DNA from: CAYUNE01 sp964446115
GTDB taxonomy: Bacteria; Desulfobacterota; Desulfobulbia; Desulfobulbales; Desulfobulbaceae
Assembly: GCA_964446115.1 (NCBI GenBank)
Contig: CAYUNE010000042.1
Coordinates: 1-64,000, forward strand
Direction of reading: 5' to 3'
Length of the DNA stretch: 64,000 nucleotides
Positions within the stretch are counted from its first letter, which is position 1. The number at the start of each line of letters is the position of its first letter. Both the position numbers and the translations under genes were made by a program. This document shows positions 1-9,935 of this stretch, piece after piece. The notes under the pieces are model-generated. The model was given only the letters and a program-made list of their open reading frames with translations. It was not told the DNA's origin and made no database searches.

Positions 1-127
1 CCAGCCCGGCGGCCAGCCGCGTCACGCGCAGGGTGTCCAGCAGGGGAGTGACCCGCCCGTGCACCACGCGGGCCGCGTGGAGCTTCACCGAGTTGCTGCC
101 GATGTCCAGGACCGCGTAGCGTCCCAT
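1..127 (-). CDS. Ppx/GppA family phosphatase, N-terminal fragment
   Basis: The first 42 residues of an open frame run off the left edge. They read MGRYAVLDIGSNSVKLH, which is the phosphate-1 (ASKHA) signature of exopolyphosphatase/guanosine pentaphosphate phosphatases, where D-x-G-S-N-S binds phosphate. A GGAGG ribosome site lies 6 bases before the ATG. The family hydrolyses polyphosphate or pppGpp in the cytosol. Only the start is visible, so Ppx and GppA cannot be told apart. It follows sdhB on the same strand after about 80 bases. Confidence 0.75.
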   Translation of the reverse strand, partial: MGRYAVLDIGSNSVKLHAARVVHGRVTPLLDTLRVTRLAAGL

Positions 128-206
128 CCGTTGCCTCCGCCGGGGACGGCACGGCGGCCGGGACCACGTGGCCCGGCCGCCCGCCCGCCGCTCGTGCTGG
201 CGAGGA

Positions 207-962
207 TCACCCCTTGATCATCGCCTTGAAGTACTCCCGCCGCATGCGGGCGATGTTCTCGATGGAGATCTCCTTGGGGCAGACCGCCTGGCACTCGCCG
301 TGATTGGAGCAATCGCCGAATCCCTCGGCGTCCATCTGCGCCACCATGGCCAGGGCGCGGCGCTCCCGCTCGGCCTGGCCCTGCGGCAGCAGGGCGAGCT
401 GGCTGATCTTGGCGCTGACGAACAGCGAGGCCGAGGCGTTGGGGCACGCCGCCACGCAGGCGCCGCAGCCGATGCAGGCAGCAGCGTCCATGGCCTGTTC
501 AGCGGTCTCCTGGGGGATGGGAATGGCGTTGGCATCCGGGGCGCTGCCGCTGTTGACCGATATGAATCCGCCGGCCTGAATGATGCGGTCAAAAGCGCTG
601 CGATCCACGATGAGATCCCGGACAACGGGAAAGGCCCGGGCGCGGAACGGTTCGATGACCAGGGTTTGGCCATTGCGGAAATGGCGCATATGCAGTTGAC
701 AGAGAGTGGTCTCTTTTTCCGGGCCATGGGCGATACCGTTAACAACCGCTCCGCACATGCCGCAGATACCCTCGCGACAGTCATGGTCGAAGGCCACCGG
801 CTCACCGCCTTCGAGGGTGAGTTTTTCGTTGAGCACATCGAGCATTTCCAGAAAGGACATATCCGTGGAGATGGACTCCAGCTCGTAGGTTTCCAGGTGT
901 CCCGGTTCGTTGCCGGCCTGTCGCCATATCTTCAGGGTGAGGTTTATTGTCTTATCCGCCAT
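207..962 (-). CDS. sdhB: Succinate dehydrogenase/fumarate reductase iron-sulfur subunit
   Basis: This 251-aa protein is the electron-wire subunit of complex II, peripheral on the cytoplasmic membrane. Three cysteine groups are visible: C62/C67/C70 with C88 for the [2Fe-2S] cluster, C163/C166/C169 with C173, and C218/C224/C228 for the [4Fe-4S] and [3Fe-4S] clusters. Length and spacing match family members of the Wolinella FrdB/Bacteroidetes SdhB type. It is the last gene of sdhC-VOC-sdhA-sdhB, 76 bases after sdhA. Whether the complex works as a fumarate reductase or a succinate dehydrogenase in vivo cannot be read from the sequence. Confidence 0.96.
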   Translation of the reverse strand: MADKTINLTLKIWRQAGNEPGHLETYELESISTDMSFLEMLDVLNEKLTLEGGEPVAFDHDCREGICGMCGAVVNGIAHGPEKETTLCQLHMRHFRNGQTLVIEPFRARAFPVVRDLIVDRSAFDRIIQAGGFISVNSGSAPDANAIPIPQETAEQAMDAAACIGCGACVAACPNASASLFVSAKISQLALLPQGQAERERRALAMVAQMDAEGFGDCSNHGECQAVCPKEISIENIARMRREYFKAMIKG

Positions 963-1038
963 CTGTCTCTGTGAACCGTTTCCGCCTGCTCCCGGCTGCA
1001 GGCAAGGGTTTCATATTGTCTAACCTGCGGTTTTGCTT

Positions 1039-2960
<1,922 letters not shown>

Positions 2961-2961
<1 letters not shown>

Positions 2962-3377
2962 CAGTCTTTTGTCGTATGGTCTGGGGGGAGGAGATTGGCG
3001 ATTTCAACGAGGTTGTCGTCCGGATCCCGGCAGTAGATGGAGAGGAGGGGACCGGCGGCCCCGCTGCGTCGCACCGGACCGGCGATGATGGAAATGTGGT
3101 GTTGCCGGAGATGCGCCATGATCTCTTTGAGGCCGGTGGCGGCGATGAAGCAGATGTCGGCTGAACCGCAGGTGGGCTGTCCGGCCTTGGGCTCATGTTC
3201 CCGGCCCCGCTGGTGGAGGTTGATCTTTTGATTGCCAAAGGTGAGGGCCCGCCGGCCGCCGGCAAAGTCGATCACCCGCATTCCCAGGATATCGCCGTAG
3301 AACCTGCAGGTCGCCTCAATGTCGCGCACCGTCAGCACCAGGTGGTCCATCCGCTCAATGGTGATCATCGTGGCCAT
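2961..3377 (-). CDS. VOC-family (glyoxalase/bleomycin-resistance fold) protein inside the sdh operon
   Basis: This 138-aa single-unit vicinal-oxygen-chelate protein starts MDHLVLTVRD at its tenth residue, has the FYGDILGM turn, and ends with YCRDPDDNLVEIA. These are the hallmarks of VOC proteins, with the metal ligands expected at the His in MDHL and the final Glu. It resembles the STM3117-like branch (lactoylglutathione-lyase-like, substrate unknown). It begins 9 bases after the sdhC stop and overlaps the sdhA start by one base, so it is embedded in the respiratory operon. The substrate cannot be told from the sequence. A lyase, epimerase (for instance methylmalonyl-CoA epimerase-like) or dioxygenase role is possible. 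Confidence 0.85.
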
Positions 3378-3385
3378 CCGTCTTC

Positions 3386-4075
3386 TTATTGCAGTACGGC
3401 ATGTCCCACCAGGAAAAGCAGCGGGATCATGAGAAAAACCAGGGCAATGAAGCGGGCCAGCCAGAGGGTGGAGCGCCTGATGAGGCAGTTGTAGCCGGGG
3501 TGGTAGAGACCCAGGGACTGGAACATGGACCAGAAGCCATGGGTGATGTGCAGGGCCAGAAGCAACATGGCCGCCATGTAGAAAACGGCATAGAGCGGAC
3601 GGGACAGCACCGGCGAGACTATATCGGCAATGGGACGGCTGTGATCGGTGAAGTGAAAATTGAAGAGATGAACAAGGACAAAGAGCAGGATGCAGATGCC
3701 GGTATAGGGCATGGTGCGTGATCCCCAGGTGCGGCGTCCGGCCGTGGCGGAGACGCTGTAACGCGTCTGTCTGGCCCGATTGTTCTGGAAAAAAAGGATC
3801 AGTCCGGTCATGATATGGAGGAGAAAGACAATGAGCAACACAAGCTCGAAGACGGTAACCAGCGGACCCAGGCTATGGAGATGCTCGGCATAGGAGTTGA
3901 ACCATGCGCGACCGAAGAAGAGTGTTGAGTTGCCCAGGGTGTGAATCAGCAGGAAGAGGCCGAGAAATCCGCCCGTGGCGGACATGATGTATTTTTTTCC
4001 CAGGGAGGAGCGGTAAAGGGTGGCTGTAGACGGCATGGAATTCTGCGCTCTGTTGCGTTGTGAGGTTTTGATCAT
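3386..4075 (-). CDS. sdhC: Succinate dehydrogenase cytochrome b558 membrane subunit
   Basis: About 229 aa with five hydrophobic segments. It is the di-heme cytochrome b subunit that anchors SdhA/SdhB and exchanges electrons with the quinone pool. SLGKKYIMSATGG at the N-terminus and histidines in the membrane segments (LLIHTLGN, LLHIMTGL, LVHLFNFH, LALHITHG) are the family pattern for heme ligation. The start at 4075 follows a GAGGAG site at close spacing. The frame stays open upstream to 4123, but that part is not family-like. The gene is divergent from the radical SAM gene with only 35 bases between, so its promoter must lie in or beside that gene. Confidence 0.92.
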   Translation of the reverse strand: MIKTSQRNRAQNSMPSTATLYRSSLGKKYIMSATGGFLGLFLLIHTLGNSTLFFGRAWFNSYAEHLHSLGPLVTVFELVLLIVFLLHIMTGLILFFQNNRARQTRYSVSATAGRRTWGSRTMPYTGICILLFVLVHLFNFHFTDHSRPIADIVSPVLSRPLYAVFYMAAMLLLALHITHGFWSMFQSLGLYHPGYNCLIRRSTLWLARFIALVFLMIPLLFLVGHAVLQ

Positions 4076-4110
4076 CACTCCTCTATATAAAGAATATCCA
4101 CAGGAACACA

Positions 4111-5115
4111 ATGGGAAAAGCACAAAAAAAACCGGGATACCTTCATCTGTTTAAGCGAGGCGAACTGGGGCGGCGTCGGGACCGCGCCCGGGAAATGCTG
4201 CGCGGTTGTGATCTCTGCCCCCATGGATGCGGTGTCGATCGTCTTGCCGGAGAGGTGGGGATCTGTCGCAACGGCGCCCTGGCCCGGGTGGCTAGTTACG
4301 GACCCCATTTCGGCGAGGAGACTCCCCTGGTGGGGAGACACGGCTCGGGCACCATTTTTTTTGCCGGCTGCAACCTGCTCTGTGTTTTCTGTCAGAATTA
4401 CGGGATCAGTCACATCGACCGGCAGGGAGACAAGGCCGCCGACGCCGTTGATGAGCGGGATCTGGCCGCCGTTATGCTGGAACTGCAGGAGCGCGGCTGC
4501 GGGAATATCAACCTGGTCACTCCCTCGCACGTGGTTCCACAGATTCTCGGTGCCCTGGAGCATGCCGCCGGGAGGGGGCTGCGGCTGCCTTTGGTCTATA
4601 ACAGCGGTGGATTCGATTCAGTGAATACCCTGAAACTCCTTGCCGGCGTTGTCGATATTTACATGCCCGACTGTAAATTCTGGTCCGGGGAAAGCTCGCG
4701 GCGCTACACCGCGACCGGACGTTACCCCGAGGTGATGCGCCGGGCGCTGCGTGAGATGCACGCCCAGGTGGGGGATCTTGTCCTCGATGAACGGGGCGCG
4801 GCATGTCGGGGGCTTCTGGTCAGGCATCTGGTTATGCCGGGGCATCTTGATGAAACCAGACGGATTCTCCGCTTCATCGCCCGGGAAATTTCTCCCGACA
4901 CCTATGTGAATATCATGGATCAGTACCGACCGGAGGGGAGGGCCCATGAATTTCCCGAGATCGGTCGCCATCTCGAAGCGGAGGAATATCGCCGGGCACT
5001 GGACTATGCCGACCAGGCCGGGCTTCATAGGCTTGACCGGCGGGATCTGAGCGCACTTTTGCGCCTGTTGGATCTGGACGGAGCCTCCGGCGGCGGGTCC
5101 GTTTCCCGGACATGA
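4111..5115 (+). CDS. Radical SAM protein, PflA-like (COG1313)
   Basis: This 334-aa protein carries a radical SAM cluster CNLLCVFC (C87, C91, C94) behind a GTIFFAG strand. An N-terminal cysteine group (C33, C36, C40, C52) probably forms a zinc or auxiliary site. The layout matches the 'putative pyruvate-formate-lyase-activating' COG1313 proteins, whose substrate is unknown in most species. No pyruvate formate-lyase, glycyl-radical enzyme or AmmeMemoRadiSam partner is next to it, so a specific activase role is not supported. The start ATG follows CACAGGAACAC. A short GC hairpin (GCCGTACGGC) with a T run at about 5126-5143 may end the transcript. Confidence 0.85.
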   Translation: MGKAQKKPGYLHLFKRGELGRRRDRAREMLRGCDLCPHGCGVDRLAGEVGICRNGALARVASYGPHFGEETPLVGRHGSGTIFFAGCNLLCVFCQNYGISHIDRQGDKAADAVDERDLAAVMLELQERGCGNINLVTPSHVVPQILGALEHAAGRGLRLPLVYNSGGFDSVNTLKLLAGVVDIYMPDCKFWSGESSRRYTATGRYPEVMRRALREMHAQVGDLVLDERGAACRGLLVRHLVMPGHLDETRRILRFIAREISPDTYVNIMDQYRPEGRAHEFPEIGRHLEAEEYRRALDYADQAGLHRLDRRDLSALLRLLDLDGASGGGSVSRT

Positions 5116-5172
5116 CGCCTGCGCCGTACGGCTGTGTTTTTTTCAAAAGCTGTTTACAAACTCTGTGACCGG

Positions 5173-8040
5173 TTACGTCCCGCCAGGCCGGAGCATATGC
5201 GGGGAAGAGGGGGTGTCCCCAATGAGACGGATGATTTCCTCCGGCGTCCGGGGGTCGGGATAGGGAAATCCCTGGATTTCGTCGCATTGGAGTTTTTTGA
5301 GAATTGAGGCCTGCGCCGCGGTGGTGACACCACCGGCCACGACCCTGAGATCAAAACCGTGGGCCATGCTGATGATCGCCGCTGTGAGAGCTCTGTTTTT
5401 GCTGTCGGCGGCGAGATCAAGGGTGATGGCGGGATCGATTTTCAGGCTGCATACCGGAAACTGTTTGATCGAGGCAAGCGAGGAGTGCCCGGCGCCGAAA
5501 GCGTCTATGGCGACCCTGCCGCCCTCTTTTCTGAACTTCGTCAGCAGGGCGATTGACCGCTCGATATCCTTCATCAACGCATCCTCCGGAATCTCCAGTT
5601 CCAGGGAAATTCCCCTGTTCCGGGCAAGGAGAGCCGTTTCCCTGAATTTTTCCACCACCTCTTCATCAAAGAAGAGGCAGGGGAGAAGGGGAATATGCAC
5701 GGTCAGCGGAGCAATGCCTTCCTGCTGCCAGGTTGCGGCCTGGTCCAGGGCCGTGGCCAGCAGTTTACTGCCGATGGCCCGGCCCAGATCGCACTCTTCG
5801 GCCACCGGCAGAAAGGTTTCCGCCGGGACCAGGCCCATTTCCTCGCTGTGCCACAGCACCAGCGCCTCCACCCCGGTGATCTTGCCGTCGCGGAGCCGTA
5901 TCCGCGGTTGATAGCGCACCTGGAGTTCATCGTCTTCCAAGGCGCGGGCAAGATTTTTCTCCATGGTCATTCGTTCGCGGATACGGGTGTGCATGTGCAG
6001 GGAAAAAAATCGGAAAGAGCCTCCGCCGTTTTCTTTGCAGCGGTGCAGGGCGATGTTGCTGTTTTTCAAGAGAATCTTTGGGTCTTCGCCATCTTTCGGA
6101 AAGAGGCTGATGCCGATGCTGCCGTTGACGGATACACTCCCTTCCTCCAGGCGGCAGGGTTGATTGATGAGTGCAAGCAGTTTGGAGGCAACGGTTGCCG
6201 CCAGCTTCGAGTGCTGGAGATTTTCAAGGAAAACGGCGAATTCGTTACCGCCGATGCGGGCCACGGTATCACCGTCCCGGCAGGAGGAGAGCAGGCGGTC
6301 GGCAATGGTTTCCAGCACCAGATCGCCGCCGTTGTAACCGAAACGGCTGTTGATCTGTTTGAAGTCATCGAGGTCGATGAGCAACAGGGCCAGGTAACGC
6401 TTGGAGCGACGGGCCTGGGAAATGGCATGCTGCATCCGTTCGATCAACATGGTGCGGTTGGCGAGCCCGGTCAATGCGTCGTGTGAGGCCTGATAGGCGA
6501 TCTGCTGCAGGGCGAAATCGCTTTCGGTAACATCGCTGACGCTGATGATAACACCCCGGGGGGTGCCACGCCTGTCGTGCAGGGGGCCGACGGAGATGCG
6601 AACAGTGTGTTCATCTCCCAGGCGGTTGACCATGATCCCCGTTTCCGGCGGCTGGATGATCTTTTTTTCCTGGATACATCTCTCGACGATATCGGCCAGG
6701 TCCCGATCCATATGCTCGAACATGATGGGCAGGATCTTGCCCAGAGTGAGGTTTTTTGCCTCCGCGTCGCGATATCCCGTCAGGGTTTCCGCCACGGGAT
6801 TGATATAACGGATGCGGCCGGTATTGTCGGTGGTGATCACACCTTCGCCGATGGAGTTGAGAGTGACTTTCGCCTGTTCCTTGACCCGGTAGAGTTGATT
6901 GACCATGGTCTTGAGACATCCCCAGGTGTAAAACAGATAGCCTGCGGTAACCAGCAGCAGGGCCGGCGCCGGGGCGTACCAGAGGCGTGCCGTGTTGAGC
7001 AGTATGAAGCTGAGAACAACAATGGAGAGCAGAAGTCCCAGGGTGAGGGGGATGGTTATGGCCGGTTTGAGCCGCGGGAAGTATACAAACGGCAGCAGAA
7101 TGAAAAAGGTGGTGAGGACGAGCTGCAGCTGTTTGTCCATGGGCACGATTGCCGCCTGCTGCTTCAGGGTATCCAGCAGATTGGCATGGATTTCCACACT
7201 CGACATGGGAGATACCCGGCCCGCGGCCGCAACCGGAAAAGAACTGTTCAGGCCGGCTGCCGTGGTGCCGATGAGCACATATTTGTCGCGGAGCCGGTTA
7301 AGATCGAAATCCGGCTGGAGAAATTCCCGGCAGGATATATGGGGGATACCTCCGGCCGGTGCACAGAAGGGAAGCAGAATTTCATGGTCCCGAATCCAGT
7401 TGTCCCGAAAGGCCTTGCCGAGCCGCGGGTTGCGGACTCCCGGGAGATTTTCTTCATAGCCCGGTTCCGCAAATCGCAGCATGGCCAGGGCCAGAGTCGG
7501 CCAGTCGGGTTTGCCGAGACCGGCTGTCAGAAAAACCCGCCGCAAAACCCCGTCGGCGTCCGGTTCCACATCGGCCAGCCCGAGCCCGGCCGCGGCATCG
7601 GCCAGTTCGCCAATGGGCATGGTGATCTGCAGCGCCCCCTTTTCCAGGTCCATGGTGGTGATCATGGGAAGGATGACCCGCTTGCCGTGTTCAATGGCGG
7701 CGGCCAGGGCATGATCATTTTCCACGGCCCGGGTATCGGCCTCTGAAAAAAGGATGTCAAATCCGATGGCCCTGACCTTTGCCGCGGTCAGCTTGTCGAC
7801 GATTTCCGCCTGGATCCTCCGGGGCCATGGCCAGCGTCCTATTTCCGCCAGACTGGCATCGTCGATTGCCAGGATAACGATATCCCGATCGGGAAGCCGG
7901 CTCACCGCCCGGGTGAGAGAATCATAGATCAGGTGATTCCAGCGGGAGGGAATCTCCTGGTAACTCATGAAAATTCCCGCCGCAGTCAGCAGCAGGGCCG
8001 GAAGCAGTTTGACCGCCCAGTGGTTGCGCAATGGGTTCAT
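5173..8040 (-). CDS. CHASE2-PAS-GGDEF-EAL membrane protein with degenerate active sites
   Basis: This 955-aa protein has an N-terminal membrane segment, a periplasmic CHASE2 sensor (about 30-310), three further membrane segments (about 315-385), PAS (about 395-510), GGDEF (about 525-690) and EAL (about 700-940). The GGDEF signature reads GGNEF near residue 598. In the EAL domain the EAL triplet is present, but the usual DDFG reads DAFG (about 843), the catalytic AEGVE reads AGGVT (about 902), and the Asn of the NxS strand is missing. Both enzymatic activities are therefore probably lost, leaving a c-di-GMP or protein-binding receptor; this is inference from motif knowledge. Its ATG overlaps the stop of the LysM/FecR gene by 4 bases. 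Confidence 0.9.
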   Translation of the reverse strand: MNPLRNHWAVKLLPALLLTAAGIFMSYQEIPSRWNHLIYDSLTRAVSRLPDRDIVILAIDDASLAEIGRWPWPRRIQAEIVDKLTAAKVRAIGFDILFSEADTRAVENDHALAAAIEHGKRVILPMITTMDLEKGALQITMPIGELADAAAGLGLADVEPDADGVLRRVFLTAGLGKPDWPTLALAMLRFAEPGYEENLPGVRNPRLGKAFRDNWIRDHEILLPFCAPAGGIPHISCREFLQPDFDLNRLRDKYVLIGTTAAGLNSSFPVAAAGRVSPMSSVEIHANLLDTLKQQAAIVPMDKQLQLVLTTFFILLPFVYFPRLKPAITIPLTLGLLLSIVVLSFILLNTARLWYAPAPALLLVTAGYLFYTWGCLKTMVNQLYRVKEQAKVTLNSIGEGVITTDNTGRIRYINPVAETLTGYRDAEAKNLTLGKILPIMFEHMDRDLADIVERCIQEKKIIQPPETGIMVNRLGDEHTVRISVGPLHDRRGTPRGVIISVSDVTESDFALQQIAYQASHDALTGLANRTMLIERMQHAISQARRSKRYLALLLIDLDDFKQINSRFGYNGGDLVLETIADRLLSSCRDGDTVARIGGNEFAVFLENLQHSKLAATVASKLLALINQPCRLEEGSVSVNGSIGISLFPKDGEDPKILLKNSNIALHRCKENGGGSFRFFSLHMHTRIRERMTMEKNLARALEDDELQVRYQPRIRLRDGKITGVEALVLWHSEEMGLVPAETFLPVAEECDLGRAIGSKLLATALDQAATWQQEGIAPLTVHIPLLPCLFFDEEVVEKFRETALLARNRGISLELEIPEDALMKDIERSIALLTKFRKEGGRVAIDAFGAGHSSLASIKQFPVCSLKIDPAITLDLAADSKNRALTAAIISMAHGFDLRVVAGGVTTAAQASILKKLQCDEIQGFPYPDPRTPEEIIRLIGDTPSSPHMLRPGGT

Positions 8041-9698
8041 ATCATGATCAGGAGTGCGGCAAGGGCAACCAGGGAGGGCACCCAGGGATTGAACGGCGCG
8101 GTCAGGAGAAGTTTCCGGGGAAGACTGAAAGGACCCTCCAGATTGTCGCTGCTGATGGCGGCCACCCGGATGTAAAATTCCCCGTAGCCGATTTTTTCCA
8201 GGGAATACCGGGGGGCTATGGTTTTTTCATCCCTGATGATATCGGTAAAGTCGGGATCTGCGGCAACCTGCACCCGATAGTGTTCGTTTTTTTCACCGGG
8301 TCGCCAGGAAAAAAGGGTGTTGTCTTCAACAAGAGTGCCCAGGGCCAGGTCCGGAGCCGACGGCGGACACCGAAACCATAAGCCGGTGCTGAAGGGTCCT
8401 GGGCGGCCGGACTCGATGGCTGCCGTGCGCCAGTAATATCGGCCGGGCTTAAGGGGTTGCACCGGCGTGTAGGAGGTTGCGGTGGTGCGGATATGAACCA
8501 GGGGATCATGGAAGTCACCGTTGTCCGCCAGTTCGATGAGATACGCCTCGGCTTCCGGTTGACCACTCCACTTGAGCACAGGCCGGTAGGAGGTTGATAC
8601 GGCGGCGGGTGCCGGTTGCAGCGCTTTTGGGGGGAAGGGCCGGGCATTCAGGGTGAAGCTGCGCAGGCTTTCCATCCCCTCGATGCCGTGATGGTCGATG
8701 GCCCGTACCCGGAGATAATAGGTTCCGTCCGCAAGAGTGGGCAGGGTGAGTGCCGTGGAGCTGGTGATGCCGTCATGGATCAGGGTGGTGAAACTGCGCT
8801 CCCGGGCGAGCTGGACCCGGTAGCCCCTTGCCTTCCCAAGGGGGGGCAGGGTGAGGGTCGGCGGCAGCTGGGTGAGGGTGGAGGGCAGACCGTCCAAAGG
8901 GGGCGCGGGCAGCAGCTTGACCGGAGCAAGGGGTGGTTTGTCCCTGTAGGCCACCGAACCGAAACCGCCCGGCAGCTTGCGGTTTTTGCCCCGGCTGCCG
9001 AGATCCACCCGGCCCTTGAGGACCTCCACCCGGGAACTTTGATTTTCCGAAACGCCAATGCGGTACTCGGTGCCCCGCACTGCAGCGGTTGCCGACGGCG
9101 TGGTAATTTCAAAACGATGACCGGAACCGGAGCGGGGAATCACCCGGTTGCGGGTGCGTCCCCTGAGGAGCTTGATTCTGGTATCGGTGATGCCTGTGTC
9201 GCCGTAAGAGCGCAACACCTCCAGCAACAGGCTGGAATTGCTCTGCAACTGGATAATGGAGCCGTCGCTGAATTCGAGGTTGACACTGCTGTCGGGCCCG
9301 GTGCGGATCGTATCTTTTTCCCAGAGCAGCATGCCCTTTTTTACCGGCAGAATATCGCCGGAATCACCGCTGCTCATACTCACCCTGCCGTTGATATGGG
9401 TGATGCGGGCCACTGAGGCCCCCGATTTGAGCAGCTCCAGGGGGAAGCGCAGTTTTGTCCCCGGAGTCATGTGGATCGGATCGGTGATCCTATTAATTTT
9501 CTGTACTTTTTCCCAAAGACGGATGCTGATGAGATATTTTTTGCTCAGGCTCCAGAGGTCATCGCCGGGGCGCACGGTGTAGATCCACTCCTCGGCCGCG
9601 GCAACGGAAGAGTACAACGGAAGGAAGAAGCAGAGCAGCAGCATCGCAGGCATTCTGCGGGAAATGAGATAGCTGAAAAGCGTTTGCATCTGTTTCAT
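8037..9698 (-). CDS. Exported LysM/FecR-domain protein with fibronectin-like repeats
   Basis: This 553-aa protein has a signal peptide (cleavage expected after SSVAAAEE), a LysM domain (YTVRPGDDLWSLSKKYL, about 40-90), a FecR-type beta domain (about 100-225, containing the RGTEYRIGV strand) and three or so fibronectin/Ig-like repeats. A short hydrophobic C-terminus (PSLVALAALLIM) may be a membrane anchor. LysM implies peptidoglycan binding. FecR domains paired with CHASE2 sensors recur in bacteria, and the pair is thought to form an envelope-sensing unit. It overlaps the CHASE2 gene by 4 bases, so the two are almost surely made together. What it senses is unknown. Confidence 0.85.
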   Translation of the reverse strand: MKQMQTLFSYLISRRMPAMLLLCFFLPLYSSVAAAEEWIYTVRPGDDLWSLSKKYLISIRLWEKVQKINRITDPIHMTPGTKLRFPLELLKSGASVARITHINGRVSMSSGDSGDILPVKKGMLLWEKDTIRTGPDSSVNLEFSDGSIIQLQSNSSLLLEVLRSYGDTGITDTRIKLLRGRTRNRVIPRSGSGHRFEITTPSATAAVRGTEYRIGVSENQSSRVEVLKGRVDLGSRGKNRKLPGGFGSVAYRDKPPLAPVKLLPAPPLDGLPSTLTQLPPTLTLPPLGKARGYRVQLARERSFTTLIHDGITSSTALTLPTLADGTYYLRVRAIDHHGIEGMESLRSFTLNARPFPPKALQPAPAAVSTSYRPVLKWSGQPEAEAYLIELADNGDFHDPLVHIRTTATSYTPVQPLKPGRYYWRTAAIESGRPGPFSTGLWFRCPPSAPDLALGTLVEDNTLFSWRPGEKNEHYRVQVAADPDFTDIIRDEKTIAPRYSLEKIGYGEFYIRVAAISSDNLEGPFSLPRKLLLTAPFNPWVPSLVALAALLIMI

Positions 9699-9721
9699 GG
9701 GTTAGGCTACCTTGACAGTCG

Positions 9722-9737
9722 TGGCACAATCCTTGTA
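9722..9737 (+). promoter_or_regulatory. Weak sigma54-like promoter candidate
   Basis: TGGCAC-N5-TTGTA has the -24 GG element and a near-match to the -12 element (GT instead of GC). It lies about 200 bases before the 541-aa gene at 9936, in a 237-base divergent gap. One mismatch at an important base and the lack of a nearby enhancer-binding protein keep this tentative. Nothing else is recognised in the gap. Confidence 0.2.
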
Positions 9738-9935
9738 TTCATTGACGGCCTGTTCTAGATACAGCAAGGGGAAAAAATATGCCACTCTTACAATCAAAAA
9801 TTCCACCGGGGCGCGTCGCCTTGCGGCCGGGCCGTCCCGGAGCCTGGATCGACGCACTTTCTTTCGGGAGCGGGTAAATATTTATTTAAAATCGTAGCAT
9901 AGTTATCGTTTGGCTGTCAAAAAAGGAGAAGAACA

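Noticed and set aside
6577..7746. A 389-codon open frame antisense to the CHASE2 gene
   Set aside because: Low-complexity, no recognisable motif, lies wholly opposite a clear multi-domain gene.
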